Assembly: GCA_027307165.1 (NCBI GenBank)
Contig: DAHUXM010000020.1
Coordinates: forward strand, 62,001 to 126,000
Length of the DNA: 64,000 bases
Direction: 5' to 3'
Source of the DNA: Gemmatimonadota bacterium
GTDB taxonomy: Bacteria; Gemmatimonadota; Gemmatimonadetes; Gemmatimonadales; Gemmatimonadaceae
Both the position numbers and the translations under genes were made by a program. The stretch's first letter is position 1. Each line of letters starts with the position of its first letter. The notes beneath the pieces were generated by a model. It was given only the letters and a program-made list of their open reading frames with translations. It searched no databases and had not been told where the DNA came from. Positions 1 through 8,217 of the stretch are shown here, in pieces.

Positions 1-743
1 GACGATCGGTACTGGGTAGCGTAGCCCTGGCGCTATCGGTCACGATAAAGTATGCAAGCGCTCCGCTCTTCCTACTCGACTTGCTGCACCTTGAAGATCC
101 TGACTCACCACCAAGCGCAATCCAACGCCTCCGAAATTATTTGCCGCGGGGACTTGCGGCAGCAGCGGTCACCGCGATCGTATTCGGGTCGGTATTTCGC
201 GGGGCAGGCTTCTTTTCTTCTACGACCGATGTCAACAAATTCAAATTCTTTCTGCCCAGTGACGCCGTCCGCGCCGTAGCTGCACTGACGAATTTGCCGC
301 TCTGGCGATTCGCGAACTGGGTGGAACTGATATTTCCGGTCGTCATGCTCGTAACGATCTGGAAGTACGTGCACACTCCGTCCCGGGATGCATTCCGGAT
401 TGCGGTGGCAGGCGTGATGCTGGCGGTACTGTTCCAGGCAGCCAATCACGTCTGGCCGTGGTATGTGATTTGGCTCCTGGTCGTTGCGGCGACAGTTCCG
501 CGATCGTTGGTCGCCCGCTGGGCGATGGGAGTGGCTCTTACAGCACCGTTTCCACTGATCGTATGGATCGCATTCCCCAAAAGTGATGGACTGACGAAGT
601 TTCTGCTTCCTGCCCTCTTCGCATATGGCGGAGCTCTGTTGTGGACTATGTGGCTGTGGCGCTATTTCGTTCCATCGAACACAGTGGCGAAACAGGGCAT
701 GCCATCACGCGGCCGAATCTCGAGTCCAGAAGCGACTGTCTAG
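1..743 (+). CDS. C-terminal part of a polytopic membrane glycosyltransferase-like protein (5' cut by window)
   Basis: The reading frame is open from the first bases of the window (frame beginning at base 3), so the start lies upstream; the TTG at 81 is not needed as a start. About 245 residues remain, with several hydrophobic spans and a motif HVWPWYVIW near the middle. The Pro-Trp-Tyr followed by Trp within a membrane segment is typical of GT-C/GT87-type polyprenol-phosphate sugar transferases that act on the outer face of the inner membrane. The tail after WRYFVPSN is polar. The family assignment rests on this motif and the topology only. The next gene follows after 62 bases on the same strand, so the two could be co-transcribed. 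Confidence 0.6.
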   Translation, partial: RSVLGSVALALSVTIKYASAPLFLLDLLHLEDPDSPPSAIQRLRNYLPRGLAAAAVTAIVFGSVFRGAGFFSSTTDVNKFKFFLPSDAVRAVAALTNLPLWRFANWVELIFPVVMLVTIWKYVHTPSRDAFRIAVAGVMLAVLFQAANHVWPWYVIWLLVVAATVPRSLVARWAMGVALTAPFPLIVWIAFPKSDGLTKFLLPALFAYGGALLWTMWLWRYFVPSNTVAKQGMPSRGRISSPEATV

Positions 744-805
744 ATGCCATGGTTACCGCGGCTCACGCTAGCAGTACTCTCGTGGCATCATATCATGGAG
801 TGTTG

Positions 806-1891
806 ATGCGTAAGCCAGGAGTCTATTTCGGACGTATCGTCGATATACACCGAAATGCGCGTGACATTTTCTGCCGAGCCGCGTTGCTACTCAGTGTACT
901 CGGCGCTGGTCCGGCTGCGGCGCAGACGAGCCTCGGTTCCCCTCCCAAGCCTGCCCCGTCCGCTTGGATGGGTCTCATTGGCGAATACGGTGACGGCGAT
1001 CGAATGCTCATTTCCGAACGCAATGGATCGCTCTACGCCACGGTCGAATGGCTCACGCCGTACTCCGTCCGTCAGATTTCCACTGACGTGTTTCAGTGGC
1101 CGCGTGAAGGGTTGTACGGTGGTTCGCGAGTGGCGTTCCAGCGCGGTGCAAACGGCCGCGCAACGCAGCTCACTGTTGGCGGGATAGTATTCCCACGCAG
1201 ACAGATCGGTCCCGAATCCGGCACTCAGCTACGCATAACACCGGTCCGTCCGGTGGAGGAGCTGCGTACCATCGCTCTGGCTGCAGTGCCGCCTGTCGAG
1301 CCGCCGAGCGCGCGCCAGCCGGATCTGGTCGAGCTGACGACACTCGATTCCACGATCAAGCTCGAGATCCGCTACGCAACCACCAACAACTTCCTGGGTA
1401 GCCGCATGTACACGCAGGCGCGCGCATTCATGCAACGGCCTGCGGCAGAAGCCGTGGTTCGCGCCAGCCGAGCGCTGCACAAGCGTGGCTATGGATTGCT
1501 GATTCACGACGCGTATCGCCCGTGGTACGTGACGAAGATCTTCTGGGACGCGACTCCGGCCGACAAGAAATGGCTGGTTGCAAATCCAGCACACGGATCG
1601 ATGCACAATCGCGGTTGCGCCGTGGATCTCACGCTGTACGATCTCAAGAGCGGCCAACCAGTCGCGATGGTCAGCACTTACGATGAGAGCACCGATCGGG
1701 CGTACGCGGAATATCCAGGTGGCACGTCGCTACAGCGTTGGCACAGGGCGTTGCTGCGTTCGGCGATGGAAGCCGAGGGCTTCACCGCGAACCCGCAGGA
1801 GTGGTGGCACTTCGACTACAAGGATTGGCACGATTATCCAATCATGAACGTGACGTTCGAGCAGGTCAGTGCAACGAAGGGCGCGCACTAG
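806..1891 (+). CDS. Secreted D-alanyl-D-alanine dipeptidase (VanX/DdpX family, M15D) with extra N-terminal domain
   Basis: Zinc dipeptidase that would cleave D-Ala-D-Ala outside the cytoplasm. From the ATG at 806 (GGAG five bases upstream) the protein has 361 residues and a signal-like hydrophobic stretch ending in AAAQ near residue 40. The catalytic domain occupies roughly residues 175-355: DAYRPW with Arg238, SMHNRGCAVD with zinc ligands His267 and Asp274, and EWWHFDY with Glu332 as general base and His335 as third ligand, all matching VanX. Residues about 50-150 form a separate beta-rich segment (GEYG, then MLISERNG) like the lipocalin-like domains appended to serine hydrolases; this part is inference. 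No vanH or vanA ligase is nearby, so peptidoglycan or dipeptide scavenging is likelier than glycopeptide resistance. Confidence 0.88.
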   Translation: MRKPGVYFGRIVDIHRNARDIFCRAALLLSVLGAGPAAAQTSLGSPPKPAPSAWMGLIGEYGDGDRMLISERNGSLYATVEWLTPYSVRQISTDVFQWPREGLYGGSRVAFQRGANGRATQLTVGGIVFPRRQIGPESGTQLRITPVRPVEELRTIALAAVPPVEPPSARQPDLVELTTLDSTIKLEIRYATTNNFLGSRMYTQARAFMQRPAAEAVVRASRALHKRGYGLLIHDAYRPWYVTKIFWDATPADKKWLVANPAHGSMHNRGCAVDLTLYDLKSGQPVAMVSTYDESTDRAYAEYPGGTSLQRWHRALLRSAMEAEGFTANPQEWWHFDYKDWHDYPIMNVTFEQVSATKGAH

Positions 1892-2837
1892 AAGATCGCT
1901 TGATCTTGTCGATGTCACGCATGTAGACCTCGAGTCCGAGATCCGGGAGCGTTCGCGAGTATCCGGCGATGAGCTGCGCGTCGTAGCGGTCCAGGTCGAA
2001 CTTGAACGGATCTGCCGGATCCAGGTCGACGATCTGCATTTCAGCGTCGAGCATCAGAAGCTTGCCGAAGCGTAACGTGCCACCGCGATACAACATGAAA
2101 TTGCGCTGGCTCGGATCTGGGATGCCGAGTTCCCCGGGTGTCGCCTCGCCGCCGAAAGTCTCAACCATTTCATTCCCAACGATCCGTACGGCAGTCACGC
2201 GCCCCTCGATCGTCGGTGGCGGGAGAATGCTGTCCGGTGCGAGATAGATGTCGTTGCCCACGGCGGACGCGCCATGCGCCTTGCTCAGATCCACCAACTT
2301 CTGCAACGACATTCCGAGGCCGTGCATCAGGTGTGTGACGCCAAGGCCGATGATCTTCGTCTGGACCGGATGCATGCGGATGTGTCCATCGGGTGTCGCG
2401 CTTACTTCCGCCCTGATCGTGAACGGCAGGGCGGCGACCTTGTGCAGTGTCCCCGTCAGTACTATCTGCGATCCGGAAATCGTGACGTGCAGTCCGGAAA
2501 GCGGCGCACCCTTGTACGCGAACACGTACTTGTTGAGCAGCGCCGTAATATCGTTCGCGTTCAGACCGACTTCAGCACTTGCGAGATGGATGACGAGTGA
2601 TCGCTTGTCGTCGAACAGGACGGGACCGGCAGACTTGCTGCGTATCGTTCCGCGGAGCCGGTGGATGTGGAGCACTATCTCCGGATCGACGTAGAAATCG
2701 ACGTTCCGCATCTCGACCTGCGTTGGATCGCGTGGCGCAAGCGCCGGTGGTAGATGCGCTGTCCGATACGTGACGGGGGGCGCCCACGCCGCCATGACGA
2801 TTGCGAGAAGACACGGTCCCAACTGTGATCCGACCAT
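1866..2837 (-). CDS. Secreted hypothetical protein
   Basis: A 323-residue protein starting at ATG 2837 with a hydrophobic, signal-like N-terminus (LLAIVMAAWA). The body alternates short beta-like segments with polar turns and has no cysteine after the first ten residues or so. Phrases such as LHVTISGSQIVLTGTL and LPFTIRAEVSA recall lipid-binding, LmeA/DUF2993-like folds, but I do not recognise it firmly. It is convergent with the dipeptidase and the two coding ends overlap by 26 bases. Function unknown. Confidence 0.7.
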   Translation of the reverse strand: MVGSQLGPCLLAIVMAAWAPPVTYRTAHLPPALAPRDPTQVEMRNVDFYVDPEIVLHIHRLRGTIRSKSAGPVLFDDKRSLVIHLASAEVGLNANDITALLNKYVFAYKGAPLSGLHVTISGSQIVLTGTLHKVAALPFTIRAEVSATPDGHIRMHPVQTKIIGLGVTHLMHGLGMSLQKLVDLSKAHGASAVGNDIYLAPDSILPPPTIEGRVTAVRIVGNEMVETFGGEATPGELGIPDPSQRNFMLYRGGTLRFGKLLMLDAEMQIVDLDPADPFKFDLDRYDAQLIAGYSRTLPDLGLEVYMRDIDKIKRSSSARPSLH

Positions 2838-3023
2838 TCGATTTGCAGCGTAACCACGTTACACGCGTATACAAACGACTCGAGCGCGAACAGCGGGATT
2901 CCTGCGGCGAACCGTGCGTTGTACGCTGCTATCGCATGCCAGCGATCGATCGTCCCGGCGTCTCCCCCTGTCCAACACGCGCGCGAGTCTGTAACATCCA
3001 GCGAACTCTGGCGGGGGTTTTCC

Positions 3024-4214
3024 ATGGCGGCTCCAGTTTCACAGAGCGAAACCGTAGAGACGGTTCGCGAAGAGGTCATAGGGTGGCGGCGCTACCTGCA
3101 TCAGCACCCTGAGCGCTCGTTTCACGAGGAGCGAACCTCCCAATGGATTGCCGACACCCTCGCTGGATTCAGCGGCCTCGAGATCACGCGACCCACTCCA
3201 ACGAGTGTCCTGGCGCGCCTCAAGGGTGCGAGTCCGGGGCCGGTGCTGGCCATCCGTGCAGACATCGACGCTCTTCCGATCGAGGAGCGCAACACCCACA
3301 GTTACATTTCCCGGAACCCGGGCACCATGCACGCGTGCGGCCACGACGGGCATACGGCGATGCTGCTCGGCGCCGTGAAAGTGCTGGTCGGCCGACGCGA
3401 TTCGCTCGCTGGCGAGGTGCGTTTCATCTTCCAGCACGCCGAGGAGCTGCATCCTGGCGGGGCAGAGGAGTTGGTGAAGGCTGGTGTGATGGACGGGGTG
3501 GATATCGTGATCGGCGCACACCTCTGGCTTCCTCTCGAGGTTGGAAAGGTCGGCGTAAAGGCCGGTGAACTCATGGCTGCCCCGGACAAGATCTGTATCA
3601 CGATTACGGGAAGCGGCGGGCACGCCGCGCTGCCGCATCAGACCGTCGATCCGATTGCCGTGTCCGCGCAGTTCATCACCAATCTGCAACACGTTGTCGC
3701 CCGTAACGTCGATCCATTGCAGCCGTCGGTGATATCGATAACGCGGATTGCCGGCGGAACCACGCACAACGTGATTCCAGGCTCGGTTGAAATGGAAGGA
3801 ACGGTACGGACTTTCGATGAGAATCTGCGTACCGAAATGCCGCGGCATATCGAGCGCATTCTCGCCGGCATCACGTCGGCGCACGGAGCGAGCTACACCT
3901 TTTCGTACGAGCGCGGATATCGGCCGGTAGTGAATGACGAGCGCGCCGCCGCACTGCTGCGTCGAGCAGTGGTTCATGCGCTTGGTGAGGAGGCGCTTAC
4001 CGAGGCCATTCCCTGCATGGGCGGCGAGGATTTTTCAGCGTACCAGCAACGTGCTCCCGGTGCGTTCTTCTTTGTCGGTGCACGCTGCGAGGCGCGAGGA
4101 ATAGTACAGCCGCATCATCACGAATGCTTCGACATCGACGAGCGCGCACTCGACTATGGAACGCGCATTTTCGTCGCCGCGGCGCTGGACTTTCTCGCGC
4201 CGTCGCACGGATGA
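3024..4214 (+). CDS. M20-family amidohydrolase / metallo-carboxypeptidase
   Basis: Cytoplasmic M20 amidohydrolase of the IAA-amino-acid hydrolase / hippuricase group, which releases free amino acids from N-acyl or peptide conjugates. The ATG at 3024 gives 396 residues, the usual family length, and starts just before the conserved helix WRRYLHQHPE. Metal-site motifs are in order: RADIDALPIEE, HACGHDGH (Cys105, His107 and His110 region), FQHAEELHPGG with the Glu pair near residue 140, the dimerisation-domain segment GGHAALPHQ, and MGGEDFSAY near the C-terminus. It lacks a signal peptide. The next gene starts on an ATGA overlap, and a symporter follows, so the operon probably couples uptake to hydrolysis of an organic-acid or amino-acid conjugate. 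Confidence 0.9.
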   Translation: MAAPVSQSETVETVREEVIGWRRYLHQHPERSFHEERTSQWIADTLAGFSGLEITRPTPTSVLARLKGASPGPVLAIRADIDALPIEERNTHSYISRNPGTMHACGHDGHTAMLLGAVKVLVGRRDSLAGEVRFIFQHAEELHPGGAEELVKAGVMDGVDIVIGAHLWLPLEVGKVGVKAGELMAAPDKICITITGSGGHAALPHQTVDPIAVSAQFITNLQHVVARNVDPLQPSVISITRIAGGTTHNVIPGSVEMEGTVRTFDENLRTEMPRHIERILAGITSAHGASYTFSYERGYRPVVNDERAAALLRRAVVHALGEEALTEAIPCMGGEDFSAYQQRAPGAFFFVGARCEARGIVQPHHHECFDIDERALDYGTRIFVAAALDFLAPSHG

Positions 4215-4447
4215 GGCGATATCGCTGGCTCGCCGCGATTCCCACGCTCGGGATGCTTGGCGGCGTGCCATTCGCCAATCGCGTACATCCATACGTGCTG
4301 GGCCTGCCGTTCCTGCTCGCGTGGATCGTTGTGTGGGTTGTGATCACCTCCCTCGTGATGGCACTCATTTACCTGCTCGACAGCAGGCGCGATGCCGAGC
4401 TCGCGGGCGCGGTCGCGACGTTGTCTGACGATTCGAGATCGCCGTGA
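4211..4447 (+). CDS. DUF3311 small membrane protein
   Basis: A 78-residue protein whose ATG overlaps the stop of the amidohydrolase. It has two hydrophobic spans separated by the short loop FANRVHPYVLGLPFLL, the hallmark of DUF3311. In many bacteria DUF3311 proteins sit directly before a sodium:solute symporter, as here, and are thought to be small subunits or assembly partners of that transporter. Its stop overlaps the GTG of the symporter by four bases, so the three genes are almost certainly translationally coupled. Confidence 0.85.
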   Translation: MRRYRWLAAIPTLGMLGGVPFANRVHPYVLGLPFLLAWIVVWVVITSLVMALIYLLDSRRDAELAGAVATLSDDSRSP

Positions 4448-5919
4448 CACCGGCGCTCGGTGTAATCATCGGGGTCTTTGTACTGGCCATCGCGCTCGGT
4501 CTGATGGCGCGGCGCGGCCATGTGATGAGTCTCGAACAGTGGAGTGTTGGAGGACGCGGATTCGGATCGGTATTCGTGTTTCTGCTGATGGCTGGCGAGA
4601 TCTACACGACGTTCACATTCCTCGGCGGCAGTGGCTGGGCCTACGGCAAGGGCGCTCCTGCATTCTACATCCTCTGCTACGGTGCGATCGCATACAGCGT
4701 CTCGTATTTCCTGCTGCCGATCGTGTGGCGATATGCGCAGACACGCAGGCTCGTATCGCAGGCGGACTTCTTCGTTGCGAAGTACGAGAGCAAGACACTC
4801 GGTGTCGTCGTTGCGCTCGTCAGCGTCGCGGCGCTGGTGCCATATCTCGTGCTTCAGCTCAAGGGACTCGGCATCATAGTTTCCGAAGCGTCAGGCGGAG
4901 TCATAACGCAGGCAGTGGCAGTGTGGACGTCGAGCATCGCGCTGGTCGGATACGTGGTGGTCTCCGGGGTGCGGGGGTCGGCGTGGACGTCTGCGCTCAA
5001 GGATGTGATGATTCTCGCTGCTGCCGTGGGTATTGGCGTATATCTGCCACTGCACTATTTCGGCGGGTACCGCGCGATGTTCGAGGCCGTCGAGGCTGCG
5101 AAGCCGGGCGCACTTACACTGCCTGCCGCCGGGATGAGCCCGGCGTGGTTCATCTCCACAGTTCTGCTCACGGCGACGGGCTTCTACATGTGGCCCCAGT
5201 TCTTTGCGGGAGTGTACACTGCACGCAGTGAGAACGTGTTCCGCAAGAATGCGGTGATACTTCCGCTGTATCAGCTGGTGGTGCTGTTCGTGTTCTTCAC
5301 CGGGTTCGCAGCGATGCTCGTTGCGCCGGGCCTCAAGGGCGCGGCCGCCGATCTCTCGCTGTTGCGCATCGTCGAGCAGAGCTTCGGATCATGGACTGTC
5401 GGCGCGATCGGCGCCGCCGGTCTACTGACGGCGCTCGTGCCTGGATCGATGATTCTCATTACCGCTGGCACGATCATCTCTCAGAACATTTATAGAGTGA
5501 TGGCGCCCGCCGCATCCGATCGAACCGCGTCGCTGGTCGCACGCTCGCTCGTGCCGGTGTTGACCCTGATCGCCGTGATTCTCACGCTCCGTGGCGGCCA
5601 GACGCTCGTCGTGCTTCTGTTGATGGGCTACAACTTCGTGACGCAACTCTTTCCCGCACTCATATTGAGCCTGGGCGAGCGGCAGCGTGTGAGTGCTGCG
5701 AGCGCGATCGCCGGGATTGTAGCCGGTGAACTCACTGTCGTGTTTCTGACAGTCACGAGTGCATCGGTCGCGACGCTTCTACCCGGCGCGCCGCAGATAG
5801 TGAAGGATCTGAACGTCGGCTTCGTTGCGCTGGCGGTGAATGCAGTCGTGCTTACCGTGGTCGCGGTGGCGACGCGTGTAGAAGCACCGGTCGCTACGGA
5901 ACTGGCGCGTACCCGGTAG
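4444..5919 (+). CDS. Sodium:solute symporter (SSF family)
   Basis: A 491-residue polytopic protein starting at GTG 4444. The N-terminal LEQWSVGGRGFG and GEIYTTFTFLGGSGWAYG match the first helices of SSF transporters, and LQLKGLGIIV, TATGFYMWPQ and the later LTALVPGSMILITAGT keep the family spacing. About 13 hydrophobic segments can be counted. Together with the upstream DUF3311 protein and M20 hydrolase it forms a three-gene operon with 4-base overlaps. The substrate cannot be read from sequence; a carboxylate, amino acid or pantothenate-like compound is typical. The 3' end overlaps the convergent phosphoesterase gene by 26 bases. Confidence 0.9.
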   Translation: MTPALGVIIGVFVLAIALGLMARRGHVMSLEQWSVGGRGFGSVFVFLLMAGEIYTTFTFLGGSGWAYGKGAPAFYILCYGAIAYSVSYFLLPIVWRYAQTRRLVSQADFFVAKYESKTLGVVVALVSVAALVPYLVLQLKGLGIIVSEASGGVITQAVAVWTSSIALVGYVVVSGVRGSAWTSALKDVMILAAAVGIGVYLPLHYFGGYRAMFEAVEAAKPGALTLPAAGMSPAWFISTVLLTATGFYMWPQFFAGVYTARSENVFRKNAVILPLYQLVVLFVFFTGFAAMLVAPGLKGAAADLSLLRIVEQSFGSWTVGAIGAAGLLTALVPGSMILITAGTIISQNIYRVMAPAASDRTASLVARSLVPVLTLIAVILTLRGGQTLVVLLLMGYNFVTQLFPALILSLGERQRVSAASAIAGIVAGELTVVFLTVTSASVATLLPGAPQIVKDLNVGFVALAVNAVVLTVVAVATRVEAPVATELARTR

Positions 5920-6631
5920 CGATAGCGCGCGCCCACGGACTCCCTGATTTCTCGGCGAGCGCTGCTGCGGAATCCCAATCGTATTCGACCGCAATGAAAG
6001 CCGCACGCCAATGTCCGCCGGATTCGTCGAGAATCGCATAGCGTGCGTGCGGGCTGCCACTCTGAATCACGTGCGGATAGGGAACGTCGTCACGGAAAGC
6101 CGGAAGCCCAACGCTGCCCGGATTGATGACGAGAGGTCCGTCCGTGACCATCACCGCGCGCTGCATGTGCGTGTGTCCGCAGAGCACTACCGGCTGTGAT
6201 ATGCCGCGAACGAGATCGCGCACCTGCTCCGGCGGTGCAAGCGAAGCTCCGTTCGGGCCCACGTGCTCGAGGAGATATGTGAGATCGCTGTCCGGCGATC
6301 CGTGGCAGAGAAACATGTCGTCGAGCACTGCTGTGGCTGGAAAGGTCGCGAGCCATGCGCGATGACTGTCGTCAATCTCCGAATACGTCGCCTGATCGAC
6401 AGCTCCCATCTGCTCGAATGGACGATCCAGCAATTGGCGATCGTGATTGCCGCGGATGGTGAGGAAATTGCGAGACATGAGCAGGTCGGCAGTTGCCGCG
6501 GCCTGCAGCGGGCCGGAAAGACAGTCGCCAAGGTTGACAGTCACGTCAGGCGAGCGAGACGCGATGTCCGCGAGGACTTCCTCCAGCGCGAGCAAATTTC
6601 CGTGAACGTCGGCGAAGACGGCTATGCGCAT
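5894..6631 (-). CDS. Calcineurin-like metallophosphoesterase (YfcE/MJ0936-like)
   Basis: A 245-residue cytoplasmic dimetal phosphoesterase. Motifs run in order: FADVHGN (Asp8, His10) at the N-terminus, NLGDCLSG, RGNHDRQ, FLCHGSP and CGHTHMQ, followed by the NPGSVGLP segment found in this subfamily. Such enzymes hydrolyse small phosphodiesters or phosphomonoesters; the natural substrate is unknown. The length fits the Metallophos_2 group. It lies nine bases downstream of the PadR-type regulator on the same strand, so the two are probably one transcript. Confidence 0.88.
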   Translation of the reverse strand: MRIAVFADVHGNLLALEEVLADIASRSPDVTVNLGDCLSGPLQAAATADLLMSRNFLTIRGNHDRQLLDRPFEQMGAVDQATYSEIDDSHRAWLATFPATAVLDDMFLCHGSPDSDLTYLLEHVGPNGASLAPPEQVRDLVRGISQPVVLCGHTHMQRAVMVTDGPLVINPGSVGLPAFRDDVPYPHVIQSGSPHARYAILDESGGHWRAAFIAVEYDWDSAAALAEKSGSPWARAIATGYAPVP

Positions 6632-6640
6632 TGTCGAATT

Positions 6641-6970
6641 CTATTTGCAGTCCGTTGCGGGCGCAGCCGCAAGCCGCTCCAGCCCGGTTGTGGCAAATCT
6701 CGCCATGCTGCGGAGCCGAGCAGCCAGCAGATGCGATCCCTGGCGCGTCAGTCTGTAAGGCTTACGCCGCTCCTCGACAGGAAGCGCCTCGATCAGGCCG
6801 CGCTTCTCCAGCCTGGCGATGGCTGCGTAGAGCGTGCCCGGCCCAAGGGCGACGCCGGCGGAATTCTCGATATCCCTGGTCATCGCGTAGCCATGTTTGG
6901 GCCCGTCTGCCAGGCTCGACAGAACGAGCAGGGACGGGCCGGAAAACCGGCCGGTAGCATCGATTTCCAC
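6641..6970 (-). CDS. PadR-family transcriptional regulator
   Basis: A 109-residue winged-helix regulator starting at GTG 6970. The core SLADGPKHGYAMTRDIE, then LGPGTLYAAIARLEKRGLIE and RRKPYRLTRQG is the PadR signature (helix-turn-helix followed by the wing). The C-terminal dimerisation helix is short, as in PadR subfamily 2. A promoter and a perfect inverted repeat lie directly upstream (see separate entries), which suggests autoregulation. The phosphoesterase follows in the same orientation. PadR proteins often control multidrug ABC or MFS pumps, but none is adjacent, so the target is unclear. Confidence 0.88.
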   Translation of the reverse strand: MEIDATGRFSGPSLLVLSSLADGPKHGYAMTRDIENSAGVALGPGTLYAAIARLEKRGLIEALPVEERRKPYRLTRQGSHLLAARLRSMARFATTGLERLAAAPATDCK

Positions 6971-6991
6971 GCTCGTCGATCCCCCTGGTCT

Positions 6992-7019
6992 GATATATCG
7001 TCCCGCGTACTACGTGCAA
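6992..7019 (-). promoter_or_regulatory. Sigma-70-like promoter for the PadR gene
   Basis: Read on the minus strand there is TTGCAC (7014-7019), a 16-base spacer and TATATC (6992-6997). Both boxes are close to consensus and the start codon lies about 22 bases beyond the -10 box, leaving a short leader with a GGGGGAT ribosome site. The -35 box falls inside the inverted repeat at 7010-7024. Confidence 0.5.
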
Positions 7020-7024
7020 CGTAG
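7010..7024. promoter_or_regulatory. Candidate PadR operator (inverted repeat)
   Basis: CTACGT-GCA-ACGTAG is a perfect 6-base inverted repeat with a 3-base centre. It covers the -35 box of the PadR promoter, the position expected for an autoregulatory operator. Binding by this PadR protein is inferred from position only. Confidence 0.45.
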
Positions 7025-7125
7025 CAGAGGCTGGGGCGCAAAGGGAAGCGATGCCGGGGGCCGCCGGGCGCCGCGACGGCCCGTTATTCGCGGGCGACTA
7101 ATCGCAAAACGAAATGGAGACAGTG

Positions 7126-7521
7126 ATGCTGCGGAACAGGAACGTCTTCGCGACCATCGCGGTGAAAGACATCGAGGTGGCGCGGAAATTCTACGAGGGC
7201 ACACTCGGCTTCGTGCACGACGGCCCGCGGCTCGACGGCGTTCTCAATTTCCGGAGTGGTGCAACGATGTTCATCGTCTACGCGTCGCAGTACGCAGGCA
7301 CGAATCAGGCAACTTCCGCGAGCTGGGACGCTGGCGATGAGATCGAAGACATCGTCACGAGCCTGCGCGGCAAGGGGATAACGTTCGAGCATTACACAAT
7401 GCCCGACACCGTGCTCGAAGGGGACATCCACGTGTCGGGCAACATGCGCGTCGCCTGGTTCAAGGATCCGGACGGAAACATCCTCAATCTGTTCAGCAGT
7501 GGACAGAGACGGAAAGCGTGA
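7126..7521 (+). CDS. VOC (glyoxalase/bleomycin-resistance) family protein
   Basis: A 131-residue single-fold VOC protein. The ATG at 7126 is preferred to that at 7114 because the latter's own codons provide the ribosome site (GGAG, 7116-7119, six bases upstream). It opens with FATIAVKDIEVARKFYEG TLGF, the classic first beta-alpha unit, and ends with AWFKDPDGNILNLF, which carries the usual metal-ligand-like Asp/Asn region. Such proteins act as metal-dependent lyases, dioxygenases or drug-binding proteins; no specific substrate can be named. It is transcribed away from the PadR gene. Confidence 0.85.
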   Translation: MLRNRNVFATIAVKDIEVARKFYEGTLGFVHDGPRLDGVLNFRSGATMFIVYASQYAGTNQATSASWDAGDEIEDIVTSLRGKGITFEHYTMPDTVLEGDIHVSGNMRVAWFKDPDGNILNLFSSGQRRKA

Positions 7522-7587
7522 GACGCGCACGAAAGATGCGGTGGCCGCGGGCAATGCGCACGCGCAGAAATTGATCTGGAGAATTCG

Positions 7588-8211
7588 ATGTCGACTGTCG
7601 GAAAGTGTGTTGGTATAGCGACAGTTGTCGCGGCCATGGTGGGATTCACATTCAGTCCACAAAACGCGGTTGCGCAGGGACCGGCTTTGGTCGTGAGTCC
7701 GATCACCTTCGGAATCTCGGGCGGCGTTTCGGTACCGATGGAAGATCTTGCGAATGGAAGCGGCAAGTTCAGCGGTGTCAACACCGGTTACAACGTCACC
7801 GGCTCGGTAAGTCTTGGGCTTCCCGTGTTGCCGTTCAGCGTGCGCGCAGACGTGGCCTATAATGGATTCGGCACCAAGAACGTCAGTTTTCCCGCGACGA
7901 ATCCGCAAGGTGGCTTCAACGCAGACGCGCGCGTGCTCGGGTTTACAGCCAATGTCGTCGTCCCGGTCCATCTGCTGCCGGTTCCGTTAGTCAGCCCGTA
8001 CCTCATCGGTGGAGCGGGCGTGTACAACGTGCGCATCTCGCCGACCACTGGCGGGAGCACGTCGCAGAGCAATCCTGGATTCAATCTTGGTGTCGGCGTG
8101 TCGGTGCCGTTCGTATTCTTCGATGGGTTCATCGAGGCTCGATACCATCACGTGAACCAGGACATCGGAAGCATGGCTTTCGTCCCGATCACCGTGGGTG
8201 TTATGTTCTAG
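7588..8211 (+). CDS. Secreted outer-membrane beta-barrel protein
   Basis: A 207-residue protein with a TGGAGA ribosome site ten bases before ATG 7588. The N-terminus through NAVAQG is a Sec signal peptide. The mature part is a series of alternating-hydrophobicity strands with Gly-rich turns (GISGGVSVPMEDL, PYLIGGAGVYNVR, GVSVPFVFFDGFIEARYHHV) ending in a short beta-strand with terminal Phe, as expected for an OmpW/OprF-like eight-stranded barrel. No enzymatic motifs are visible. Probably a structural or small-solute channel protein of the outer membrane. Confidence 0.78.
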   Translation: MSTVGKCVGIATVVAAMVGFTFSPQNAVAQGPALVVSPITFGISGGVSVPMEDLANGSGKFSGVNTGYNVTGSVSLGLPVLPFSVRADVAYNGFGTKNVSFPATNPQGGFNADARVLGFTANVVVPVHLLPVPLVSPYLIGGAGVYNVRISPTTGGSTSQSNPGFNLGVGVSVPFVFFDGFIEARYHHVNQDIGSMAFVPITVGVMF

Positions 8212-8217
8212 GGCATA

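Noticed and set aside
1866-1891. Identical 26-base convergent overlaps at 1866-1891 and 5894-5919
   Set aside because: The lengths match but the sequences differ; two equal overlaps can arise by chance.
806-1891. Glycopeptide (vancomycin) resistance locus
   Set aside because: Only the dipeptidase is present; no VanH, VanA-type ligase or VanRS pair is nearby, and the enzyme is exported.
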